Source: Proteobacteria bacterium UBA1673 (GTDB taxonomy: Bacteria; Pseudomonadota; Gammaproteobacteria; Comchoanobacterales; Comchoanobacteraceae). From it: 15,104 nt of DNA. Below, piece by piece: positions 6,947 through 13,084 of the stretch. Position numbers and translations under genes: made by a program. Every line of letters begins with the position of its first letter. Positions within the stretch are counted from its first letter, which is position 1. The notes under the pieces are model-generated. The model had not been told where the DNA came from and did not search any database. It worked only from the letters and a program-made list of their open reading frames with translations. The DNA lies in the NCBI GenBank assembly GCA_002320385.1, contig DCKN01000010.1, positions 1 to 15,104 of the forward strand. Reading direction: 5' to 3'.

Positions 6947-7762
6947 TTATGATTTTTTTGAAGGGCTATGTGATTTCGCTCTATGGGCATCATTACGCTT
7001 GATTTGTGCATTATTGTATTTTTTAGATGTATTCTCAAATTGGCGCGATAGAACAACACGATTGGCGGTCTTGGAAGGAGAAAGTGATCTTATCGTATCG
7101 CATATTGCAGTGTTGGCGCGTTGATAAGCATCGGTTTCAACAAAAATACTTAGACAAGTTAATACCAGAAAGCCAACGCCAAGAGACGTGAGTGACCACG
7201 GTCCTGACTGGTTAAGCAAAGAAAGGAAGCCAACTGCCGTTGCAGAGTTAAAGACAAAATCAATCGTCTCATAAGCAATATGCGCTGATTTTGGAGAGCT
7301 ATGTTTGCAGCCACAATAGGAAGCCAATGCAGATAGGCATCCCATAATAAATGCTGAAACTGGAGTTCTGTAAGTGTAACCTAGATAACAGCTAGCGCGA
7401 ATATAGTTAATTACGGTTAACGACTGACCGGCTTTGCAAAGACCAAATACAATATGCTTAAGGTTTGAATTGAAATAATAGCGTGTAAGATTTTGAATCC
7501 TCTCAGAGATAAGCGATGCATGGCCACTTGGATTAGCGAGCAAAATCGGCGGCATTTCAGTAGGAAATGTTGTCATAAAGAAAGTGATGAGCAGGACCAG
7601 TGCTGTGATATGCGGGGGTGAAAAAAAGCTTGATTGTATGATCGCTAAAACAACAGATGACGGCAATAGGGTTATACAGGAAAGATAGCAAACAATCGCG
7701 CTAAGGTTTTGTAGACAGCGGTGTAGGAAAACGAGTGGTTTTGCAGACACGTGAAAAAACAT
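6947..7762 (-). CDS. Unknown membrane protein, about five spans, basic tail
   Basis: This 271-residue protein is hydrophobic, with candidate spans at about residues 17-43, 50-66, 134-150, 168-184 and 189-208. The stretch 67-133 is polar and contains several aromatic and Cys residues. The last 45 residues are strongly basic (KTANRVVLSR, KRNDAHRAKS) and end in SPSKKS, so the C-terminus is probably cytosolic by the positive-inside rule. No enzyme or transporter motif is visible to me. The ATG at 7762 has only a weak purine stretch (AAGAAA) upstream, but a very good promoter sits 28 bp before it. It is followed on the same strand by the 623-residue protein gene, which has its own promoter. Confidence 0.75.
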   Translation of the reverse strand: MFFHVSAKPLVFLHRCLQNLSAIVCYLSCITLLPSSVVLAIIQSSFFSPPHITALVLLITFFMTTFPTEMPPILLANPSGHASLISERIQNLTRYYFNSNLKHIVFGLCKAGQSLTVINYIRASCYLGYTYRTPVSAFIMGCLSALASYCGCKHSSPKSAHIAYETIDFVFNSATAVGFLSLLNQSGPWSLTSLGVGFLVLTCLSIFVETDAYQRANTAICDTIRSLSPSKTANRVVLSRQFENTSKKYNNAQIKRNDAHRAKSHSPSKKS

Positions 7763-7789
7763 AAATTTTATTTCTTGAATAATGAATGC

Positions 7790-7818
7790 ATTATAGAACT
7801 AATGATGGCATTAATCAA
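7790..7818 (-). promoter_or_regulatory. Predicted strong promoter of the five-span membrane protein gene
   Basis: On the minus strand TTGATT (7818-7813, 4 of 6) and a perfect TATAAT (7795-7790) are separated by 17 bp. The -35 overlaps the stop region of the small HTH gene (7811-8026), so the two minus-strand genes are probably expressed independently as well as by read-through. Confidence 0.68.
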
Positions 7819-8026
7819 TGACGTTATTGTTTTTAGATTGTGTATATGCAAGATAATAACCAATGATTTTTTGTTGGTCGAGCGCGTCAATTGGGCGATC
7901 TTGGAGTGCATTTAAAATAGATCTTCTCGAGATGTTGAGTCTTCGGGCACTGTAGTAAATATTGTAATTATTCCAAATAAGAATCTTTAACAACATCTTT
8001 TGTATAAAGGGGTGATCGTGATTCAT
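7811..8026 (-). CDS. Small Fis-like helix-turn-helix DNA-binding protein
   Basis: This 71-residue protein is mostly a single helix-turn-helix. Residues 22-45 (NIYYSARRLNISRRSILNAL) follow the Fis-type HTH pattern, in which an Ala-rich first helix, a short turn and a recognition helix of the form ISRRSIxxxL occur in order. The flanks are short helices, and there is no effector or receiver domain. The ATG at 8026 has no Shine-Dalgarno sequence. A perfect TATAAT (8035-8030) ends three bases before the ATG, so the transcript could be leaderless or start further upstream. It lies divergent from the LexA/CI-like regulator at 8272 with 245 bp between them. A DNA-binding role is fairly safe; its targets are unknown. 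Confidence 0.68.
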   Translation of the reverse strand: MNHDHPFIQKMLLKILIWNNYNIYYSARRLNISRRSILNALQDRPIDALDQQKIIGYYLAYTQSKNNNVID

Positions 8027-8109
8027 AAGATTATATTTTTTTTATTAAAGCAATGGACTACAAGATATACAGATTAACGCCAATGATCAATAATACATAA
8101 ACGCATTAA

Positions 8110-8131
8110 ATTGTAAGATATAGATTACAAT
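8110..8131. promoter_or_regulatory. Operator-like perfect dyad between two divergent regulator genes
   Basis: ATTGTAA (8110-8116) and TTACAAT (8125-8131) are perfect 7-bp inverted arms with an 8-nt spacer, so the half-sites are about 1.5 helical turns apart. The only plausible plus-strand -10 for the 8272 gene, TATAAC (8140-8145), has its expected -35 position (8117-8122) inside this dyad. This is the geometry of an autoregulatory operator. The binding protein is not known; the product of 8272 is the obvious candidate. Confidence 0.45.
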
Positions 8132-8271
8132 AGGTTTATTATAACAGTAGAGGCAAGAGTAAATCATATCGGTTAAATACGTGCCCGCCAAAGTCAATTG
8201 TTACACTTGCCTATGCCAGGGTAAAGCAGTAAGCTAAAAGTGCAGAAGTAACCAACGAACCAACGGCGTCA

Positions 8272-8928
8272 ATGGGAGAAAACTTGGAAACAGTAGATCG
8301 GTTTATTAAAAAGCGCTGTGAGAAACTACGTAGCCTTCGTAGTATGGTAAACATGTCACGTCGTGAGTTCTCAGAGAAATACCATATCTCTTCAGCAACA
8401 TTACAAAGTTGGGAGTCGCCAAACTTAGGTGGCATCTCTGAGTCTGGCGCGCGTCAAATCATACAATGTTATGCAGAACAAGGTATTCAGATTGATTTTG
8501 CATGGTTAATGTTTGATACTGGCAATAGCCCGAGTTACTGGCAGGATATGAGGGCAAACAATAGCAAAAATCCTCAGAGACAGGTAGAAAATGAAATCCA
8601 GATCTGCGTCAACGCCCGCAAGAGTCATGCAATATATCGTCTTAAGGATGATTTCATGCTGCCAAGATACCGATCAGGAGACATTTTTATCGGGTCTACA
8701 CTTCACCCAAGGCAAAAAGAAAGTGAGCTAGCAGGATGTTTGTGTATTGTTTCGTTCATCGGCCATACAGATAACCTTAGTCTTGGGTACATTAGCAACG
8801 TCAGATTGCGCCGAAAAGAAGTTTGGTTGACTCATCTTGATCCAGCTTGTGAAGCAAGGAAACTGGGGCCAGTTCAATACTCAGAGTTATGGCCTGTGAC
8901 ATCAATACTGCGTCACCATGATACGTAA
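8272..8928 (+). CDS. LexA/CI-like HTH regulator lacking the S24 cleavage residues
   Basis: This 218-residue protein has an N-terminal HTH (about residues 15-50, with MSRREFSEKYHISSATLQSW) and a C-terminal domain that follows the S24/LexA fold pattern. In the family the nucleophile sits in SMxPxxxxGD; here residues 127-137 read DFMLPRYRSGD, so Phe128 replaces the catalytic Ser. The region that carries the catalytic Lys in LexA (VKRL) aligns with NVRL at 176-179, so Lys also appears replaced. It should bind DNA but not self-cleave. The ATG at 8272 is forced: an in-frame TAA lies at 8230-8232 and no other start codon occurs between. It has no clear ribosome binding site. It converges on rpmG with a 12-bp gap. 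Confidence 0.78.
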   Translation: MGENLETVDRFIKKRCEKLRSLRSMVNMSRREFSEKYHISSATLQSWESPNLGGISESGARQIIQCYAEQGIQIDFAWLMFDTGNSPSYWQDMRANNSKNPQRQVENEIQICVNARKSHAIYRLKDDFMLPRYRSGDIFIGSTLHPRQKESELAGCLCIVSFIGHTDNLSLGYISNVRLRRKEVWLTHLDPACEARKLGPVQYSELWPVTSILRHHDT

Positions 8929-8940
8929 ATCAGCAACCGG

Positions 8941-9108
8941 TTATTTGACCTTATCTTCAACAAACTCTTCAACTTTTCTTGTTTTCTTATCATACTTTTT
9001 GAGTTTGAGTTTGTCGGTGGTATTTTTAGGGTTCTTGACAGTCACGTAGAATGTTCCCGTCGCCTTATTAACCATCTTAATGAGAATACGTTTTCCGTGC
9101 ATTGCCAT
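8941..9108 (-). CDS. rpmG: 50S ribosomal protein L33
   Basis: This 55-residue protein, too short to appear in long-ORF searches, is L33. It shows the family pattern of a basic N-terminus (MAMHGKRILIKMV), the core TGTFYVTVKNPKNTTDKLKLKKYD (residues 17-40, split here as TGTFYVTVKN and PKNTTDKLKLKKYD) and a basic/acidic tail ending in VK. It has no cysteines, so it is the zinc-independent (C-minus) form. The ATG at 9108 has AAGGGG 8 nt upstream (9122-9117), located over the end of rpmB, and only 5 nt separate the two genes, so rpmB and rpmG form one operon. No intrinsic terminator is visible after its stop; transcripts may run into the 3' end of the convergent regulator gene. Confidence 0.93.
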   Translation of the reverse strand: MAMHGKRILIKMVNKATGTFYVTVKNPKNTTDKLKLKKYDKKTRKVEEFVEDKVK

Positions 9109-9113
9109 AACAA

Positions 9114-9362
9114 TTACCCCTTATCTTCTTGGTTGGCAGGCAGCTTCCCAATATTTCTAAGCACCTGTTCTATGCCAAGCTTATCAATAATGCGCATACC
9201 TTTTGCGGAGACCCGAAGGCGTACATAGCGGCTTTGGCTAGCAATCCAGAATCGCTTTGCGTGTAAGTTGACCTCAAATCGTCGTTTCGTTTTATTGTTT
9301 GCATGAGACACGTTGTGACCGTGCATCGGTTTTTTTCCTGTTACTTCGCAGACTTTAGCCAT
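9114..9362 (-). CDS. rpmB: 50S ribosomal protein L28
   Basis: This 82-residue protein is L28. It starts AKVCEVTGKKPMHGHNVSHA (residues 2-21) and continues with NNKTKRRFEVNLHAKRFW and RLRVSAKGMRIIDKLGI, all conserved blocks of the proteobacterial protein; Escherichia coli L28 is 78 residues. The C-terminus (NIGKLPANQEDKG) is a little longer than usual. The ATG at 9362 has a purine-rich AAGGCGGGA just upstream. It is first in the rpmB-rpmG operon and has a near-consensus promoter at 9408-9436, as expected for a highly expressed ribosomal gene. Confidence 0.95.
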   Translation of the reverse strand: MAKVCEVTGKKPMHGHNVSHANNKTKRRFEVNLHAKRFWIASQSRYVRLRVSAKGMRIIDKLGIEQVLRNIGKLPANQEDKG

Positions 9363-9407
9363 AATGATCCCGCCTTTTGTATGAATTACAACTCACTTAG
9401 GGGTGGA

Positions 9408-9436
9408 ATTATACATTAAGGCTAATTAAATGACAA
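9408..9436 (-). promoter_or_regulatory. Predicted strong promoter of rpmB-rpmG
   Basis: On the minus strand TTGTCA (9436-9431, 5 of 6) and a perfect TATAAT (9413-9408) are separated by exactly 17 bp. The leader would be about 40 nt. The 157-bp gap also faces the divergent enoyl-CoA hydratase-family gene; no equally good plus-strand promoter is visible there. Confidence 0.75.
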
Positions 9437-9519
9437 TAAGTTTTGCAAAATAAACTATAACTGTCTCATGGTTTGCGTAACTGCACAACAAAGGTATGGG
9501 GACAGGTAAGGAATAGGTT

Positions 9520-10290
9520 ATGGAAAATCAATACTGTAAGCTTAGCTGGCCAAGAAGTGATATCGCATTGATTACACTTAATCGGCCGGAAAAACTAAAC
9601 GCAATTAACGTAGAAATGCTGCAACAATGGCGGCACGCACTGGAGAGTTTATTAGGGCATCAGACGCTAAGATGTGTATTGATCACCGGTGAGGGGCGTG
9701 CATTCTCCTCTGGTGCCGATATTAAATCAACGATTGACGTTGCCAGAACACACAATGGCGATCTAGGTAGTATTTTAAGTGCCTATTACAATCCTGTCAT
9801 ATCAATGTTGAGAGACTTGCCATGTCCAGTAATTTCTGTTGTGAACGGGCTAGCTGTTGGTGTCGGATTTTCTTTTGCTTTACATGGCGATATCATTATC
9901 GCATCAGATAATGCTTATTTCTGGGCTAATTTTTCTAAAATTGGCTTAGCAGCAGATGGCGGAATCAGCTACTTATTGCCTCGATCAATCGGGTATCACC
10001 GGGCAATAACTTATACACTATTAAATGAAAAAATATCAGCATTAGATGCAAAAGCCATCGGAATCGTGCACAAAGTTGTTTCCCAGGAAGCGCTCATGAG
10101 TACTGCAATATTAATCGCAGAGCAAATCACTCAACGGTCAAAAATAGCGAATCACGAGATTAAAAAACTATATAGCCAGAGCTTAGAAAGCGCATTTGAA
10201 GAACAGTTGCAAGCAGAAAGTGCAAGCCAGGCTAAAGCAGGTTTCAGTAAAGAAGCAAGAGAGGCAATCCAGGCGTTTCTGAAGAAGTAA
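9520..10290 (+). CDS. Enoyl-CoA hydratase/isomerase (crotonase) family protein, PaaG-like active site
   Basis: This 256-residue protein is a crotonase-fold acyl-CoA enzyme of the usual length. It shows LNRPEKLNAIN (20-30), the first oxyanion-hole motif SSGADIK (63-69) and the second oxyanion region NGLAVGVGF (109-117). In hydratases two glutamates (Glu144 and Glu164 of the rat enzyme) do acid-base catalysis; by alignment by eye these positions are Ser118 and Phe138 here. An aspartate in IGLAADGG (Asp146) sits where PaaG-type isomerases carry their catalytic Asp. The likely role is therefore an acyl-CoA isomerase rather than a classic hydratase; the substrate cannot be told. AAGGA lies 7 nt before the ATG. 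No paa or fad operon surrounds it. Confidence 0.85.
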   Translation: MENQYCKLSWPRSDIALITLNRPEKLNAINVEMLQQWRHALESLLGHQTLRCVLITGEGRAFSSGADIKSTIDVARTHNGDLGSILSAYYNPVISMLRDLPCPVISVVNGLAVGVGFSFALHGDIIIASDNAYFWANFSKIGLAADGGISYLLPRSIGYHRAITYTLLNEKISALDAKAIGIVHKVVSQEALMSTAILIAEQITQRSKIANHEIKKLYSQSLESAFEEQLQAESASQAKAGFSKEAREAIQAFLKK

Positions 10291-10451
10291 ACGATCAAGG
10301 TTTATAAAATTCATAACTATGCAATAAACGATGGTAGGATAAATCATATAACGATAGGGAGCTGTGGTTACAATTTACGAGCCATTAAGGGTGACTATTA
10401 GCATTTACGCGCAGTTTGCATTATCATAACAAGTAAAATTGTAAGGACAAA

Positions 10452-11120
10452 ATGATGAAAAACGTCATTATTACTGGTGCTAGCCGAGGTATCGGGCTTG
10501 AATTGGCTAAAATTTTTTCAAAGCAATACAATGTTTATGCATTATGCCGTAAGCCATCAGAGGCGTTGCTGAAGCTTGAGCATGTTGTTGCAATACCCAA
10601 TGTGGACTTAAAAAGCTGGATTACAATCGATCAAGCTGTAAAGAAGTGCCCCGATAAAATTCATCTGATCATCAATGCTGCAGGTATATTAGATGGTGGT
10701 AGTGCTCCAATCGGTAAGCTTGCAGCAAAAAGCATCCAAGAACAGTTCGTGGTGAATGCCATGGCACCACTATTTCTTGTGCAGTCAGCATTAGACAAAT
10801 TGCAAAAAAGTGCAAAAGTTGTCATGATTACCTCCAGGATGGGGTCAATGGGTGATAATACATCTGGTGGCTACTATGGCTATCGTATGAGCAAAGCAGC
10901 AATGAACGCCATGGCTGTTTCCTTATCAATTGACTTAAGGCAAAGAGGAATTGCTATCGGTCTTTTACATCCTGGGTTCGTCAGAACTCAAATGACCGGC
11001 TATGCAGGGCAGTATACTCCTGAGGAATCTGCTGAGCTCTTAGCAGGACGTATCAATCAGCTCACATTGGAAAATAGCGGCGAGTTCAGACATGCGCGTG
11101 GCGAGGTTTTGCCATGGTAG
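10452..11120 (+). CDS. Short-chain dehydrogenase/reductase (C-factor-like)
   Basis: This 222-residue protein is a classical SDR of the short kind. It has the Rossmann nucleotide-binding motif TGASRGIG (8-15), NAAG (75-78), the catalytic Ser in MITSRMGS (Ser128), the YxxxK pair (Tyr144, Lys148) and HPGFVRT (173-179). The active site is complete, so an NAD(P)-dependent oxidoreductase is expected; the substrate is unknown. Size and the C-terminal part recall the CsgA/C-factor group. Two ATGs are adjacent (10452 and 10455). AAGGA (10443-10447) lies 4 nt from the first and 7 nt from the second, so the second may be the real start, dropping one residue. It is separated from the crotonase-family gene by 161 bp, so an operon is possible but not shown. 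Confidence 0.88.
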   Translation: MMKNVIITGASRGIGLELAKIFSKQYNVYALCRKPSEALLKLEHVVAIPNVDLKSWITIDQAVKKCPDKIHLIINAAGILDGGSAPIGKLAAKSIQEQFVVNAMAPLFLVQSALDKLQKSAKVVMITSRMGSMGDNTSGGYYGYRMSKAAMNAMAVSLSIDLRQRGIAIGLLHPGFVRTQMTGYAGQYTPEESAELLAGRINQLTLENSGEFRHARGEVLPW

Positions 11121-11221
11121 TTAAGATGTCACAGTGGCATGAGTATGTGCTGTTATTGACATAAAACAACCCGAGTTTATACTTCAGCGCGCACAGTGCA
11201 AGATTAGGTCTATGGGTCACT

Positions 11222-11821
11222 TCAAGCATTCTTAGCAGGTTGTATGAAGGCTTCGGGAGGGCAGCCTGCGGTAATCAATGCATCAATTAATGCAAACATG
11301 GGCATGCCATAAATAGCTTGAGGGTCTTCACTAACCATCTCATGCATGAGTAAATAGCCATTAGATTCAAGGCGAATACTCCCGGCACAGTCATATGGTT
11401 GATCTGTTTTTAGATAGGATTCAATCAGTGCTGAGCTAAGTTCGCGGTAATGAATCGTCGTGGTAACGGTTTTACGAAAGGACAACCCGTGGGACGGTCT
11501 GATTACATAAAGGCAAGTATAAGAGATAGCCGTTTTCCCGCTGCATAAAAGTAACTGCCCAACAGCATCGTCATAATTGCTTGGCTTGCCCAATATAGTA
11601 TCCTGCACACAAATCACTTGGTCTCCTGCAATGACAACAGTTGTGTCCTCGCAATCAATCGCTTCCGCTTTTTTTTGGGCTAAGCGCTCGACTAGTGTTG
11701 CCGCCTTTTCGCCTGGTAGCGGGCGCTCATCAACATGCGGCGCTTGCGTGTCGAACGTAGGTATAACTTGCGCTAGAATGCGCTTTCTTTGCGGTGATTG
11801 GGAGGCTAGGATGAATCGCAT
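11222..11821 (-). CDS. yceF: Maf-family nucleotide pyrophosphatase, YceF type (7-methyl-GTP pyrophosphatase)
   Basis: This 199-residue protein is a Maf-type house-cleaning nucleotide pyrophosphatase. It begins with the phosphate-binding loop LASQSPQRKRIL (5-16), followed by VDE (30-32), the metal/catalytic region GDQVICV (66-72) with GKP (78-80), and CAGSIRLES (145-153). The sequences DQVICV, CAGS with SIRLES and the EDPQAIYGMPMFAL block (165-178) fit the YceF group, which hydrolyses 7-methyl-GTP, rather than the dTTPase YhdE group. I chose the ATG at 11821 because the family begins right before the LAS loop; an upstream in-frame start at 11896 would add 25 non-conserved residues. It lies 101 bp downstream of the repeat-protein pair on the same strand. 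Confidence 0.88.
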   Translation of the reverse strand: MRFILASQSPQRKRILAQVIPTFDTQAPHVDERPLPGEKAATLVERLAQKKAEAIDCEDTTVVIAGDQVICVQDTILGKPSNYDDAVGQLLLCSGKTAISYTCLYVIRPSHGLSFRKTVTTTIHYRELSSALIESYLKTDQPYDCAGSIRLESNGYLLMHEMVSEDPQAIYGMPMFALIDALITAGCPPEAFIQPAKNA

Positions 11822-11922
11822 AACATAATCAATCTCACTCAATGAGCAAGCATAACACAAAGCATTCGTATGATGCACGCAGATCATGGGCACCAAGGCA
11901 TGAGCGCGTGGTTTTAGCCCAT

Positions 11923-13083
11923 TCAGTGGTATCGTTTTCTACTGCTGATCTGAGGGCTATCGTCATCTGACGATGAAAAACGACTAAAGCTTGAATGGCG
12001 CGAGAGTGGTGGTGTATCAGCTTGGCAGATCAGGCAATAAGCACTGAAAAAGCTTTGCTCTGGGTCCAAGTAGCACTTTTGTTCTTCGGTGGTCCTTGAA
12101 AAGGCGTGGCCGAGGTATAGCAAACCATCAGTGTGTCCAAGATCTGCAGCTCTAGAAACCGCCTTAAATGTACCAGACTCTAAATCACTTATATTCTCAA
12201 ATGTCATAAATTCAAGTAATGGTGCGACTGAATTCAGGGCAATGGGATGATGGTTGCATGCGGCGTGGGATAAACTTTTTAACGTCCCAGAATCCATATG
12301 AAAAAACTGCCGTGGCGAGAGTTTTTTTAAAACCAAAGACATATGATCAAGCATAATATTATGTCCCGAGGATGCAGCATCTGCAATCGCCCCCAAGGTT
12401 TGAGCTGACATATTAGATAGCATGTTCGCGGTAAATCCGTTATCTGAATCTACAGCAGTGGTCAAGGCATTAAGAGGGGCTATATGACCTCTGCGGGCAA
12501 TAGTCGCTGCGTGATACAAAAAATTTGGATTAGCGGTTAGATCACTGCATCTCAAAGTCTCAATGATATGTGTGAGCGCATTGATTGCATAAGTGCTACC
12601 AAGTTGTCCTGCTTTAATAATCAAATTAAGCGTCTTATGGCCTCCCATCACGTTAAATTGAGATTGAGAGAGGTTCGGTAGACCCCGGGTAGCGATTGCA
12701 TTAAGCGCCGACGTTGACCCTAAAGTAGCTGCCCTGGATATCGCTTGAAGGGTCATGGGATGCATAAGACCGAGATCATCGCTGGATAGCTGGTGCAGAA
12801 TGCCAGATAGCATATCAAGTGGAATACGAGAGCTTCGCTGTTCAGAGACCATAGAAGCGACATGATAAAGCGTATCTGGGTGCATTCTCAACAATCCATT
12901 CAGAGTTACATCCTGAATTAGCGGGATAACCTGATTTAATGTTTGATCAAATCCAAGGCATGCTATTTTTGCGAGCTCATTGAGTAAATTAGGATGTGCG
13001 TGGTTGAGCGAGGTAACAGAGCCAATTTGAGACAGGGTCTCTGACAGAGAAGTATGTCGAGTAAGGGCTGTGGTTGGCGTCAT
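11923..13083 (-). CDS. Helical-repeat protein A, eight repeats of about 38 residues
   Basis: This 386-residue protein is built of eight degenerate repeats whose anchor (consensus M/L-H-P-x-T-L) starts at residues 29, 67, 107, 147, 184, 225, 263 and 301, that is intervals of 37-41. Each anchor is followed by an Ala-rich helix, a G/N-H-x-x-A-L-N turn and a second helix. This is the pattern of an alpha-alpha solenoid; the last unit (RAADLGHTDGLLYLGHAF, then LDPEQSFFSAY) looks most like a Sel1/TPR-type repeat. A Ser-rich tail (361-386) ends in SSRKRYH. There is no signal peptide or membrane span. It starts 1 nt after the stop of its paralogue, with GGAG (13092-13089) 5 nt upstream, so the two are translationally coupled. 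A protein-binding scaffold is likely; the partner is unknown. Confidence 0.82.
   Translation of the reverse strand: MTPTTALTRHTSLSETLSQIGSVTSLNHAHPNLLNELAKIACLGFDQTLNQVIPLIQDVTLNGLLRMHPDTLYHVASMVSEQRSSRIPLDMLSGILHQLSSDDLGLMHPMTLQAISRAATLGSTSALNAIATRGLPNLSQSQFNVMGGHKTLNLIIKAGQLGSTYAINALTHIIETLRCSDLTANPNFLYHAATIARRGHIAPLNALTTAVDSDNGFTANMLSNMSAQTLGAIADAASSGHNIMLDHMSLVLKKLSPRQFFHMDSGTLKSLSHAACNHHPIALNSVAPLLEFMTFENISDLESGTFKAVSRAADLGHTDGLLYLGHAFSRTTEEQKCYLDPEQSFFSAYCLICQADTPPLSRHSSFSRFSSSDDDSPQISSRKRYH
12070..12999 (-). repeat. Coding repeat region of protein A
   Basis: This is the DNA for residues 29-338: eight units of about 111-123 bp. The units are diverged at DNA level and are recognised only from the protein anchors, so the region is old rather than a fresh tandem duplication. 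Confidence 0.7.
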
Positions 13084-13084
13084 A

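Noticed and set aside
6926..6952. Strong AAGGAG followed by ATG on the plus strand
   Set aside because: The frame closes after three codons (ATG ATT TTA TGA).
8211..8435. Minus-strand 74-codon ORF over the start of the LexA-like gene
   Set aside because: It is antisense to the HTH-coding region and has no recognisable features.
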